Below, in pieces: positions 25,301 to 35,100 of a DNA stretch of 64,000 nt. How positions within the stretch are numbered: the first letter of the stretch is position 1; each line of letters begins with the position of its first letter. A program made the position numbers and the translations under genes. Source of the stretch: Crambe crambe (Eukaryota; Porifera; Demospongiae; Poecilosclerida; Crambeidae); the NCBI GenBank assembly GCA_963924555.1, contig OZ004583.1, positions 8,570,582-8,634,581 of the forward strand, given 5' to 3'. Under the pieces are notes generated by a model that was given only the letters and a program-made list of their open reading frames with translations, did no database searches and had not been told where the DNA came from.

Positions 25301-28300
25301 TTAGCAGAAGGACGGTATCCCTCATCACACTCAAATGTGACTATATCTCCCACTTTAGTGCCAGAGTAATTAATGATAGTGCTATTCATTGGAGCTCTAG
25401 GAATACCACAATCAACTATACAGAATACATAAATGAGCTGGTTAGTCATAAATTATACTCAAGGCAAGTAGCATTTTGGTGTCTAGATAAATTGTTGCTA
25501 TAGCTACATAAATAATAACTATAATTATGGTAGCTATATAAAAACTCACTGAATCTGATGTTGCCTAGTGTGACTTTTCCACTTACTCCAGCACAGTTCT
25601 CAGCTGTTATGACTGCTGTATACATTGTATTGTAATTCAGTGTCATATTCCAAGATGTAGAAGTGACTGTACTAGTTATAGATGAAGACATTTGCATAAT
25701 TGTTATATCATAGCTCTCAACAATGATCTCTGGACCGTTGCCTTGTGGTGGATTCCATTCAAATGTGACAGTAAGATTTGAAAGAGCATGATATTCTCTT
25801 GTAATACTAAAATTTGTTGGTGGGATAGGAACTATAAAGAAGTAATATACATGTCAGTATAAATTTTATTAACAGTGTATCTACATACCAGATGTGTTAA
25901 CGAAGATAATAGCAACATCACTATCAAGGGAAGGAGCAATACTACATTCCAATACAGTTCCATTCATTGTAATGTTTTTAAGAACTGTTAATGTGATCTC
26001 TGATTCAATGTAACGATCTGCTTCATATTGTGTTAAGTTAACGCTGATATTCATATCCAAATTGTCCATAGTAGAAGAGTTGTCATATGTGATGTTTATG
26101 GGCATGTGTCCAGGAAAAGTGATATGCCATGTCAGATGAACCATTTCACTGTTAGACACTATACCACAAGTGTAGATTATGGTGTCTCCTGGACAGTCGA
26201 GTGCTGAACTTGTATTCACCTCAAGTGGCATTAGAATCACAGATGCTAAAAAGTTATGAAGCAATTAAGAATCATAGCTTCCCACATTTCTGTGATAATA
26301 AATTTATCATACCTTCAATAAGAGTGCAGTTGTGTGACTCTGATGCAGGATTCCACATTGCATTGGACATACAAGTACCATTCACCTCACCAGATGGTCG
26401 AAAACCCTCATTACAATTAAATATGACAAAATCTCCCAATTTTGTGCCAGAGTACTTCAAAATGCTGCCATTGTTTGGTGGAATAGGGATACCACAGTCC
26501 ACTATATTATGCAGGAAAAGATTGAAAACTAATAATAAGACAGAGCATCCACATCAAATCTGAAGCTACTAATTTGGACTACTGTATTCATATATATTAT
26601 CATACTCACAGTATTTGATGTTGTATAAAGTTATTGAGCTTCCTTTTCCAGCACAGTTGATAGAAGAAATAGTAGCCATATATTCCAGATTATAAGCGAG
26701 AGTTACATTCCATATTGAGGAATTGGAATAAATAGTGGTAGGATGAGACAAAGGATTAAGCATGACTATTATTTCATAACTATCGATAATGAACTCAAGA
26801 TCTATCCCTTGTGGTGGATCCCATTCGAATGTGATGGTAATGTTTGATGTAGTGTGATATTCTCTTGTGATTGTGAAGTTGGTTGGTGGGATAGGAACTA
26901 CATGATTATAATAATAATCATTAAGTTCTGTGTAAACCCTAGCTTATGGCAGTATAGACACTTGTACCTGATGTGTTCACCACAGTTATCATGGCACTTG
27001 CTAGTCCTCGTATGCTGCATCCAACTTCAATTTTATCAGTATTATTATCAAGCACAGTTATGGTAATAATGGATTCAATGTATTCATTAGCCATGTAGTC
27101 GGTCATAACAGCACTGATCCCCATGCCAAAGTAGCTGATATTATTAAGAATAGTGTTGCCATCATGTGTAATGATAATTGGCACATATCCAGGATAAGTA
27201 ACATTCCACTCCAGATGATGAATGGTCTCACTATTAGATTTGATGCTACAATTGTAAGATAACCTGTCTCCGGGACAGTCAATATCAGGTCTGCTTGCAT
27301 TCCGCTCATAAAATGATATTGCCACAAATGCTGAAAAATCAATGAGTCATCTCATACATAAGTCATCAATTTATTTTACTTCAAATACCTTGAACTATGT
27401 CACAGTTTTGCTCCGCTGGTGGTGGGATCCATCTTCTTTCATTTGTACATGTTGTTGTCATCACAGCAGAAGGAACCAAATCAGCATCACATTGAAAGGT
27501 CACATCAGTCCCCTGAATAGTAGTTTGATAGCCACCCAAGCTTCCATTGGTTGGTGGGGATGGACGACCGCAGCCAACTAGAATAACAGGAGATAGGTTA
27601 CACAGTGCAGATAGTAAGTGCACTCACTGAATTCCATAGTTGACAAAGCATTTGGTATACTATCCCCAGCACAATTTACTGCAACAAGTGAAACATTGTA
27701 TTTTACATTGTGAGCAAGACTTAAGTTGTAAGGAGGGTAATTTCTTGGAATTCTATTTTGATTCATTATAGTTTTAGGTGTAACTATGATAGCGAAGTGA
27801 TCCACAATTCCACTGGTTAGACTCCAAGAAAGTGTTAATACTTTTTGTAATATCATGTCGAACTCCTGCATGATGTTGAAATTTGGTGGTTTACCAGGAA
27901 CTACAAAAAAAACAAAAAACAAAACAAAAAAATAAAACCAAAATAGATAGACAGCATATTTTTTTAAAAAACCTGGACAAGCATTTTTATCTTACCTAGT
28001 GAGTTAACTGATACTTGCTCTCTATCACTAGTATATCCAGTATGGTTGCACTCTAGTATTGCTCCATTCATATTTATATTTCTCAAAAGGGTCAACACGA
28101 CAACAGATTCAATGTATTCACCAGGTCTTAATTTTGTCAAAGTGGTACTGATATTCATATCAAGAAGATCCATAGTACCACGAACAGAATTGACATCATA
28201 AGTGTGCATTATGGGAGACAGTCCAGGGAAGGTGACAACCCATGTTAGTTGTAAATCGATGGCATTAGTTACAATACTGCAGTTGTATGATATGGTATCT

Positions 28301-30963
28301 CCAGGACATTCGATATTAGCTTTAGAATTTTGTCGTGAGATAAAAGTTAAACTCACAGAGGCTACATTAAATTTATCAAGGAAGTTAAAGTTACAAATAT
28401 TGTACTATCCTAGAATACCTTCAAGTTTTATGCATAGACTGCCTGGATCTGGTTCCCAACCATACATAAAGTTACTATAATTGCATGTGATATTCATTGG
28501 ATTGATTGGAGCATATCCTTCATGACACTGAATAGCCACAGTAGCATTAGTTGTGGTCTTCAGGATATCTTGAACAGCAGATGCATTCCTGAGTTGTGGG
28601 AGTGGATCAAGACAGTCCACTATAAATAAAATAAGAACGAGTGAATCCCAAAATTAATGAATCATAATAATAATTTGTACCTATTATTTCTAACTGTAAG
28701 CTTGTTGTGACATTGGTAGCATTAATAAAAAGATTAACTTGTCTTGATATCATAATTTGATAGTGTCCATTATCATAAAGATTTAAATTCTCAATAATCA
28801 AAAGAGTGTTTCCTTCTTGTAAAGTGAAATTTTCTCCCGCAGTAATGATCATGCCATCAGAATCATACCAGAAGATCTCATCAGGTATTACAGGAGGATT
28901 TCCAGCAGCATATATTTTGAGGGATACATTGCCACCATTAGGAGCCAGATAATGTTTTCTCTCTGGCTGAACTGCTAAGGGACCTGTATGATGTAATAAC
29001 AGTCACAATTCAATGGAAGTGGAATGTAGCTATGTATGATACAAACCTCCAGTGATATTGATTGATATCTCATCACCACTCAACATATCTCTGCAGATAT
29101 ATATATCTAAATCTGTAAGATCCACTGAAGACATGTTGAGTACTATTCCATTATCCACAGAATAAGTTGGAAATCTTTGTGTGCCATTCTCTCTTTCCCA
29201 CACCAAAGAATCACTCCTGTTTAAGCTTTGGCACTCAAAAGAATGACTCACATTTTGACCTTCTAGATCAAGTTCACCTTCCAGATCCAGTGCAGCTACG
29301 ACCTCTATTTGTTCACGTGTCATGCCTTCCATACTTGTTCTGATGTAGTAAAGAGAGAGTGGTGCTGCATGGAGTTAACAAGGAAACTGAATTCTGATTC
29401 CTTATAATTATTCAGGTGCTTATGTCCTTGTCATCCAATCAGGATGTAAATAATAATGTTGTAATTATATTTTCTGTCTTGTGTATCTTATTATTGATCG
29501 CCCCATAATCATCACTAGCTATGTGCTCTTTCACTTAAAAAAATTTTTCTAAGTCTGATGGAACGAAAAAATAAGACTCGGCCTATAGCTTACAACAGTA
29601 TAATAAGTAATGTATCAGGAGGTGGTGCATGAGGAACTAATAAAATAGTTACCACTAGGGTATGTTCATGTAATATTTTCAATTGGCGAGCAAACTTCTT
29701 AGGCTAAGATATTGCTGTCAGGATGAAGTGGTGGTGGCAGCTCCATACACAGGAGGGGAGGCTGTATAATGCTTATCACAAGCACTTAGAAAGCCTAGCC
29801 CTCTATGATAAAATGCTGTGGAAAGCTGCTCTAGCTGTGTTGTTGGCACGTTTCATTTGTGGGGTTAAAGGTCAAACAAACATATGCGCATGCATATCAA
29901 ATGTCACAGTGATGTACATATCGAAATCTCATGCAAATTGAATAGGGGAGGCTCGCTTGCCTACTACTACTATTATCTCTAAAGCCATGTTTACATACAT
30001 GCATGCCCAACCCGGGTTGAGATTCGATCTGGATTCCAACCCACCTAATTGATGTGGGTTGGGCTACCCGGATTGGAATTGTTCACATGCAAAGCAAATC
30101 CGGGTTGAATCCGGGTTAGAACCCCCATGTAAACGGGGCTTAAGATATCTGGTAGCTCACTCCACAAATTAGAAGGAAAGGTGGTCTTAGCAGACTATTA
30201 ATCAAAGCCTTACCTAAAGATCGAACATTAATAGCAATTGAATGTCCTTGTGTTGTGCAGGTTACTATTGCTCCACCAGATATTCCATCTTTGATAATAT
30301 CCATGGCATTAACAAATATTAGAACTTCATTAATCTTTTGAATATCTGCCCTTGAAGCATCCTGTACAACTATACGAGAAGAATCATGTCTGTCCACATA
30401 CCACATAGTACCCGAGTCTACGATTTCATCATTTCTCACACATTGAAAGCAAATTTTTGAGTGAGTATCCACCAAAAAAACTTCATTATCTCGTGTAACA
30501 TTGTGAAGTACATCACAGTCCTGGGCATCACCTATAGAATAAAATAATGTAGGGGGATGATAGGGGAGCTGGTTGTCAAATTGCAAGTAGATGTATAGTA
30601 TGACATGATTATAATATTTTGAGTGGTGTCTGTCTGTCTGGGATGGGTCACATAGTCTACATGTTAGCTATAAATTGTAACTAGCTACATACAGATACAC
30701 TACTTGTCATTCCATGACCCTTGGCTAGGCCTGTTCATTAGCTATAGGCACAGGAAGTGTGGGTCATGAATTGATACTCGAGCTGAATCTGTAACTACCA
30801 GCCTGATAGCCTCTAGCTCTAGATAGCTACAAATAGCTACCTGTTAACTAGCCGCTAAGTTTATGGGTTTAATTAGAAGAGATAGCTACCTACTTGGTTG
30901 TAATATAATGATCAATTCCAAATAGAATGTCAACATCAACAAGGAATTTCTTCTAACGTCCAT
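6777..30963 (-). CDS. Gene A: giant Ig/FN3/CCP single-pass receptor with 20 triplets (6,196 aa)
   Basis: There are 66 exons totalling 18,591 nt. They are: signal peptide (30963-30894), three Ig exons (30531-30214, 29364-29047, 28983-28681), a CCP exon (28619-28419), twenty Ig-FN3-CCP triplets (28361-7449) and the membrane/tail exon (7327-6777). The count is 23 Ig-like, 21 CCP and 20 FN3 domains, then one membrane helix and a Ser-rich tail of about 135 residues. All 65 introns are GT-AG and phase 1, and every internal exon is a multiple of 3, so the frame closes exactly on TAA at 6777-6779. N-glycosylation sequons are very dense. The role is inferred as surface recognition or adhesion; I know no named family with this architecture. 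The main uncertainty is whether transcripts use every cassette. Confidence 0.85.
7449..8589 (-). other. Gene A triplet 20 (membrane-proximal)
   Basis: Ig 8589-8221, FN3 8095-7808, CCP 7634-7449. The Ig exon resembles the gene C Ig exon at 62676-62308 (shared NDIDCPGDT, QSTLLL, LANDS/T) more than its neighbours in gene A. The CCP starts VNCGDP and is close to the three tandem gene C CCPs. A block of common origin therefore sits next to the membrane in both genes. Confidence 0.85.
8658..9672 (-). other. Gene A triplet 19
   Basis: Ig 9672-9313, FN3 9259-8972, CCP 8846-8658. The FN3 begins VPCPP with an extra cysteine. The CCP contains YTGSKVGDF and TPSDVMTANCSM, nearly matching the gene C CCP at 62921-62733. 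The CCP frame lacks an early ATG but is fully open between its splice sites. Confidence 0.85.
9720..10675 (-). other. Gene A triplet 18
   Basis: Ig 10675-10319 (119 codons), FN3 10263-9976 starting VPFSPV, CCP 9908-9720. Ig and FN3 closely resemble triplet 4 (25169-24186), suggesting that triplets 17-18 and 3-4 descend from one two-triplet block. Confidence 0.85.
10733..11690 (-). other. Gene A triplet 17
   Basis: Ig 11690-11331, FN3 11264-10974 (97 codons), CCP 10921-10733. The Ig exon is almost identical in sequence to triplet 3's Ig (26245-25889), although 14 kb apart, including MVHLTWHITFPGHMPINITY and NSSTMDNLDMNISVNLT. Confidence 0.85.
11785..12743 (-). other. Gene A triplet 16 (type b)
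   Basis: Ig 12743-12375 (MSAFIDCPGD is replaced here by TSAFIDCPGD), FN3 12321-12034, CCP 11973-11785. This is the last copy of the array; its CCP has drifted toward the flanking type (KCDEGFRPS, TFIEG). Confidence 0.85.
12804..13777 (-). other. Gene A triplet 15 (type a)
   Basis: Ig 13777-13412, FN3 13344-13057, CCP 12992-12804. The gap to triplet 14 upstream is longer (about 150 bases) than elsewhere in the array, which makes this period 2,150 rather than about 2,050. Confidence 0.85.
13929..14900 (-). other. Gene A triplet 14 (type b)
   Basis: Ig 14900-14532, FN3 14474-14187 (donor GTGAGC), CCP 14117-13929. The exon lengths 369, 288 and 189 match the other type b copies. Confidence 0.85.
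14951..15927 (-). other. Gene A triplet 13 (type a)
   Basis: Ig 15927-15562, FN3 15502-15215, CCP 15139-14951. The exon lengths 366, 288 and 189 match the other type a copies, and the sequence is close to triplets 7, 9 and 11. Confidence 0.85.
15990..16941 (-). other. Gene A triplet 12 (type b)
   Basis: Ig 16941-16573, FN3 16523-16236 with PPQESGPAV (Glu replaces the usual Gly, a change shared by triplets 8, 10 and 12 and marking them as recent copies), CCP 16178-15990. Confidence 0.85.
17003..17971 (-). other. Gene A triplet 11 (type a)
   Basis: Ig 17971-17606, FN3 17538-17251, CCP 17191-17003. The CCP reads KCHGGFRPSHE, shared with triplet 7, rather than KCHDGFRPS as in triplet 9, so copies two periods apart share variants. 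Confidence 0.85.
18022..18993 (-). other. Gene A triplet 10 (type b)
   Basis: Ig 18993-18625, FN3 18555-18268, CCP 18210-18022. It is nearly identical to triplet 12, including the CCP reading YPTSNGHNC. Confidence 0.85.
19066..20032 (-). other. Gene A triplet 9 (type a)
   Basis: Ig 20032-19667, FN3 19594-19307, CCP 19254-19066. The standard phase 1 exons keep the 366, 288 and 189 nt lengths. Confidence 0.85.
20083..21048 (-). other. Gene A triplet 8 (type b)
   Basis: Ig 21048-20680, FN3 20618-20331 (PPQESGPAV), CCP 20271-20083. One visible change is HLTWYVTFPG in place of HLTWHVTFPG. Confidence 0.85.
21115..22081 (-). other. Gene A triplet 7 (type a)
   Basis: Ig 22081-21716, FN3 21647-21360, CCP 21303-21115 with the KCHGGFRPSHE variant also seen in triplet 11. 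Confidence 0.85.
22144..23109 (-). other. Gene A triplet 6 (type b)
   Basis: Ig 23109-22741, FN3 22672-22385 (here PPQESGSAV), CCP 22332-22144. The Ig carries NVSTDMGMNVSA where other copies have SHLGMNVSA. Confidence 0.85.
23182..24133 (-). other. Gene A triplet 5 (type a, first of the array)
   Basis: Ig 24133-23768 (donor GTTATT, weaker than its sisters), FN3 23707-23420, CCP 23370-23182. The CCP has no internal ATG and was found only from splice sites and homology (IPLPPTNGSIVDY). Confidence 0.83.
24186..25169 (-). other. Gene A triplet 4
   Basis: Ig 25169-24801 (SPDIDCPGD), FN3 24716-24429 (VPFSPV), CCP 24374-24186. It resembles triplet 18 on the far side of the array. Confidence 0.85.
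25227..26245 (-). other. Gene A triplet 3
   Basis: Ig 26245-25889 (119 codons), FN3 25831-25550 (94 codons), CCP 25415-25227. The Ig is nearly identical to triplet 17's Ig. Confidence 0.85.
26313..27330 (-). other. Gene A triplet 2
   Basis: Ig 27330-26968 (divergent: HHLEWNVTYPG and a last strand EVGCSIRG), FN3 26897-26610, CCP 26501-26313. Confidence 0.83.
27389..28361 (-). other. Gene A triplet 1
   Basis: Ig 28361-27996, FN3 27900-27628 (91 codons, degenerate: LSWSLTSG in place of EWDPPQGSG), CCP 27577-27389 (VGCGRPSPP). The Ig (ASVSLTF, LQLTWVVTFPG) is closest to the fifth exon of the gene B cassettes. An A-rich run fills the FN3-Ig intron near 27903-27940. Confidence 0.8.
28419..30531 (-). 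other. Gene A N-terminal exons: three Ig-like and one CCP
   Basis: Ig 30531-30214 (106 codons), Ig 29364-29047 (106 codons, with MTREQIEVV and LVWERENGTQRFPT), Ig 28983-28681 (101 codons, PDEIFWYDSDG), CCP 28619-28419 (67 codons, VDCLDPLPQ). Together with triplet 1's Ig and FN3 they match the Ig-Ig-Ig-CCP-Ig-FN3 cassette repeated five times in gene B, so gene A holds one copy of it. Confidence 0.8.
29983..30140. mobile_element. MITE-like element in a gene A intron
   Basis: This 158-bp insert has imperfect terminal inverted repeats (AGCCATGTTTACAT at the left, AGCCCCGTTTACAT read inward from the right; 12 of 14 match). It is flanked by TAA on both sides (29980-29982 and 30141-30143). Inside are further inverted repeats around CCCGGGTT and CAACCC. 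A TAA target duplication is typical of Tourist/PIF-Harbinger-type MITEs; the family assignment is inference. No transposase is present. Confidence 0.6.
30894..30963 (-). other. Gene A exon 1: start codon and signal peptide
   Basis: The ATG at 30963-30961 opens a 70-nt exon encoding MDVRRNSLLMLTFYLELIII and LQP, ending in phase 1 before GTAGGT. It has a basic n-region and a hydrophobic core typical of a signal peptide. It is the only ATG-plus-hydrophobic exon found upstream of the first Ig exon, and its phase matches. Confidence 0.75.
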
Positions 30964-31080
30964 CTTGCTGTAGCTAGGCAATGTCAATCTGCGAGCTTAA
31001 ACGAGCATGCGCAATTAATGATGTCAGCATAACTGTGCGCATGCGCAATCGTTGTGGTGTGGCCAAAATTGAGCCAAATA
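30964..31080 (-). promoter_or_regulatory. Putative promoter of gene A with an NRF1-like palindrome
   Basis: Just upstream of the gene A start, TGCGCATGCGCA lies at 31036-31047, a match to the NRF1 consensus. A partial copy, GCATGCGCAAT, lies near 31004-31014. CpG-rich sequence here contrasts with the AT-rich surroundings. The regulatory role is inferred from motif and position. Confidence 0.45.
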
Positions 31081-31832
31081 TTAAGTAGCTACAGTATGTC
31101 CTCTCTAACCAGACCCCTTAGATGGCACACTTCACATTCTGTGCATGCATACGTATGATCATAAGCCATACCACTAATAATAGCTGGGTGCAGCCCTGGT
31201 AAGAGTGTCACAATGTCTGAATAGCTGACACAGCTGTACAACAGTCAACTGTATTATTGATCATAAATGAGCAAACTCCTCCATCTTGCAGACATAGTTG
31301 ACTATGTAGATATCCAAGACCTATTTGCACATGTGAGTATCAAAGGTGCAGTGCACAGGTACTGGCAATGCTACCAGAAGATTCATCAGTTCGGAGATCT
31401 CAGACTTGTCATCCCAAGCTTGTTCCAAAAGAACGAGAAGGGGATGACGAGTAATGTGACTGATAGGATTTGAAAAAAAAATTAAAATCTGTGCTTACTT
31501 ACTACTTTCTATGGTGCTCTGCTACATGATTATTACTCAGCATCCCAAAGTTATGGGGATAATGACAGAAGTCGAGTATTTCATTGTGTCTGGGATATCT
31601 GTGGCACTATGGCTGGTATCGTATCATTGGTATGTACCCACTTTTTGCTTGTTCCTATTGTGAAACTCCAGTTATCTACAGCTATCTAGACTCGCCCCAA
31701 TGTTTACTGATAGTTGCAGGCATGCAGCAGGGAAAACTGTAGCTACACATACATTACATCAAAATTAATATTACTTAACACTCACCCTCTTGTCAGGGTT
31801 ATAATTAAACAGTTTTATATACAGTAAATATT
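31081..31832. other. Intergenic region between gene B and gene A
   Basis: About 0.75 kb holds the gene B 3' UTR and gene A upstream DNA. A plus-strand open frame at 31267-31473 (68 codons, beginning MSKLLHLADIVDYVD) and an open stretch near 31515-31630 with a possible GTATGT donor might be an exon fragment. I recognise no domain in either. Confidence 0.35.
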
Positions 31833-32194
31833 CTAGTAAATTCTAGGGCTATTGGACCTACTAATTTGTAATAAATCTGATGACATTTGCATCACATTCC
31901 GACTAGCTCGACTGTGTTCTGAATCTGCAGAATCTGTATCGATGTATCCGATAAATGGCAATCCATGGGCATTTGTTACTTCACAATCGTATCCCACAGA
32001 TATTGCTGTTAGTGTCCTCACTGAACTTTTTCTATCATGATCTTCATATACAGCCAGACGTAGACGTCGACTATTTTTATACATCATATAGAAGAACACA
32101 GTAGATATCACAGTAACGGATAATAAACCAAGTAGAGCAAATATCACAGTAAGTACACTGGGTGCTAGTGTGATGTTTGTTTTGAATGCAATTA
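31833..32194 (-). other. Gene B last exon: transmembrane segment and short tail
   Basis: An extracellular stub is followed by a membrane helix around VIFALLGLLSVTVISTVFFY, a basic NSRRLRL stop-transfer and a tail of about 80 residues. The tail has two tyrosines in acidic settings (AVYEDHD, IGYIDTD). It ends SPRIY, compared with GRRVY in gene C. The stop is TAG at 31833-31835. Confidence 0.83.
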
Positions 32195-35100
32195 CTGCAA
32201 GGGTATAATAGAAAAAGGTAATCTTTGTTGCTGAAGTGATATTTTTCACTTACGGTCATGAATACAATACCCTTTTGGATCTGGAATCCATGAACCATTA
32301 CCAGTACAAGTAGTGATCAATTCACCTAAAGGAAGAAAGAGGTCATTACATTTGAAAGTAACTCTTGCTCCTTCTGTTGTTCTAGAGTAGCTAAAGAAAT
32401 ATCCATTTCTAGGAGCTTTTGGTGGACCACAGTCAACTACAAAGAAAGTGAAGCCATTTCAAATTCATGAGGTGTTGATAAACGAATGCACTCACTGAAT
32501 GTAAAATTACTCAACAGCAGTGGACTGCTCTCTCCTTCACAGTTCACTGTAGTTAAGACAGCTGAGTATATTATATTATAATCCAGAGTCACATTCCAAG
32601 AGGTGGAGTACACTATAATTGGGTTCGGATGTGAAAGAGATTCAGGTGTGATAACCATCTCATAGTTGTGGACAATGACCTCTGGACCAGTTCCCTGAGG
32701 TGGATCCCATCCAAGAGTAACGGTGATGTTAGAAGTAGTCTCATATTCATCTTCAATCATTAAATTGGTGGCTGATAGAGGCACTATAATGGTTAAAATT
32801 TATTGTAAGGACAGAAGTAGGCCATCCAGTGGTACAACATGTATGTACATGTACGTACCTGATGTATTGACATCAAAGCTCAATGTACTGCTAGCAAGGT
32901 TTGGAGAAATGCTACATGTCACTTTCGTTCCATTCATTGAAGCATTTTTGATCAGTTTGAATACTATGTCAGATGCTATTGTACCCTGGTATGTATAATT
33001 TGTCAATACAGTTTTGATACCCATATCATCATGATCCACTGCTTCATGAAGTACAGATGATTCATCATACGTGATATTGATGGGTATGAGTCCAGGGAAA
33101 TTGACGGTCCATGTTAGATGTATAGTCTCACTGTTGGATGTTATAGAGCAATGGTAGGCTATGGTGTCTCCCGGACAGTCAATATTATCAACAGACTCAT
33201 TTCGTTCCACAAGTTTTAGTGAGGCAGAGGCTAAAGGGATCATTGATAGCTTAAAGTTATGATATTATTATAACAATATGCCATACCTATAACCAGAGTG
33301 CAAATATGCTCATGTGGTATTGGATTCCATATTCCTCTACCACTTTCATTCATACAGATTGCATTCACCACTGTTGATGGAATATAGCCACTATTACATT
33401 GAATGTTGACAGTGTCTCCTGTTTTACTCCCAGTCCAATTTCTCAGGTAGCCATTGACAGGGGATATGGGAATGCCACAATCGACTATACAATTAAAGAA
33501 AAAGGGTTTTAAAAACATCATGTCTGCACAGAGTGAGTTAACTGAGTTTCTCTTCTTCAGGAGTGCAATTAGGGATTAATTGCACGCGAACTAATGAGGG
33601 AAATGTATTAGTAAAATATTAACCATATGATTAGTGACTAAATAACTTACAGGTTACTACTGAATAGCCATATTAGCTATTTATGCTCACACAAAAATTA
33701 TGTTTGCAGCATACTATAATTAGCTATGGCACTTAATGTTATTCTTATGATTGTACGTAGTATCTTGCTTACTATATTCAATGTTATACAAAGTGAAGGG
33801 TGGACTCTCTCCAGCACAATTTTCTGCAATGATGATAGCTGTGTACTTCTTGTTGTAACTTAGAGTTACATTCCATGGTGGAGAGTTGATTACATTTAAC
33901 CCCGGGTGAGAGAGTGGATCAGGGGATATTGAGATTCTGTAGTAGTCAATGACAGCCTTTGGACCAGAGCCTGATGGAGGAAAATCCCAACCAAATATCA
34001 CACTGATATTTGATACCGATGAATAGTATTCTTTTGTGATATTAAACCCAGAAGGAGAAAGAGGAGCTGAACAATAATTTGGGATGTATAATCAATTTCA
34101 AACTATGCAGTTATAATATGATACCTGAAATATTAACGAGGACCTTCACAGCTGCACTCTCAAGATCTGAAGAGCTACATTGAAGTTCAGTTCCATTAAT
34201 GCTAATATTCTTCAATATGGTGAAGGTAATAAGAGACTCTATAGACTGATGACGCATATATTTTGTTAAAGTTGCATCGATATAGATATCCAGTTGATCT
34301 CTATTATTGAGCAAAGAGGTGTCATTGTATATGATAGACATGGGCACGAGTTCATCAGGTGATGTGATTTCCCAAGTTAACTCTACAGATTCACTATTGG
34401 ATTCTATACTGCAATTGAATGAAATGGTATCACCAGGACAGTCGATATCTGGACGTAGTGTAGTTCGCTCATGAATGTTTAATTTCACTGTAGCTGGATG
34501 ATGATAAAAACTTTTTAATACCAGCTATAATGTACCTTCATAGGCAACCAAATCTACGGAAGAGAATATATTACCTTGGATAAATGTGCAGTTGTGTCTC
34601 TCTGGTAATGGACTCCATCTAGAATCTGATGACATACAAGTAGCATTCATAGCAGGTGAGGGACGGAAGCCCTCATTGCACTTGTACGTGACATAGTCCC
34701 CTGGCTTGGTACCAGAATAATGCAGCACACTGCCATTGATCGGGGATAAAGGGATCCCACAGTCCACTATTAGAGGATAAAGGGGCATGAGCATAGATTT
34801 AAACTATTATCATTACCTGCTTACAGTATTCAATATCACGTATGACAGTTTCACTGCTAATTCCAGCACAATTTTCAGCAATAACTGTAGCAGTGTACTC
34901 CACATTATAATTCAATGTCACATTCAAGAATCTGGATGTGACCACAGAAACTATAGGATGAGATACTGGCCTTGGTGTAATGGAGATGGTATAATTGTTG
35001 ACAACTCTCTCTGGACCACTGCCTTGAGGTGGATCCCATTCAAATGCCACAGTGGTGTTCAATACTTCATCATATCTTTCAACGATATTGAAATTTGAGG

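Noticed and set aside
8190-28480. Many plus-strand open frames opposite gene A exons
   Set aside because: Each lies antisense to a well-supported domain exon, has no domain signature and starts or ends at arbitrary points.
29723-29941. 72-codon plus-strand frame
   Set aside because: It lies in a gene A intron next to a MITE-like element, with no splice context or recognisable domain.
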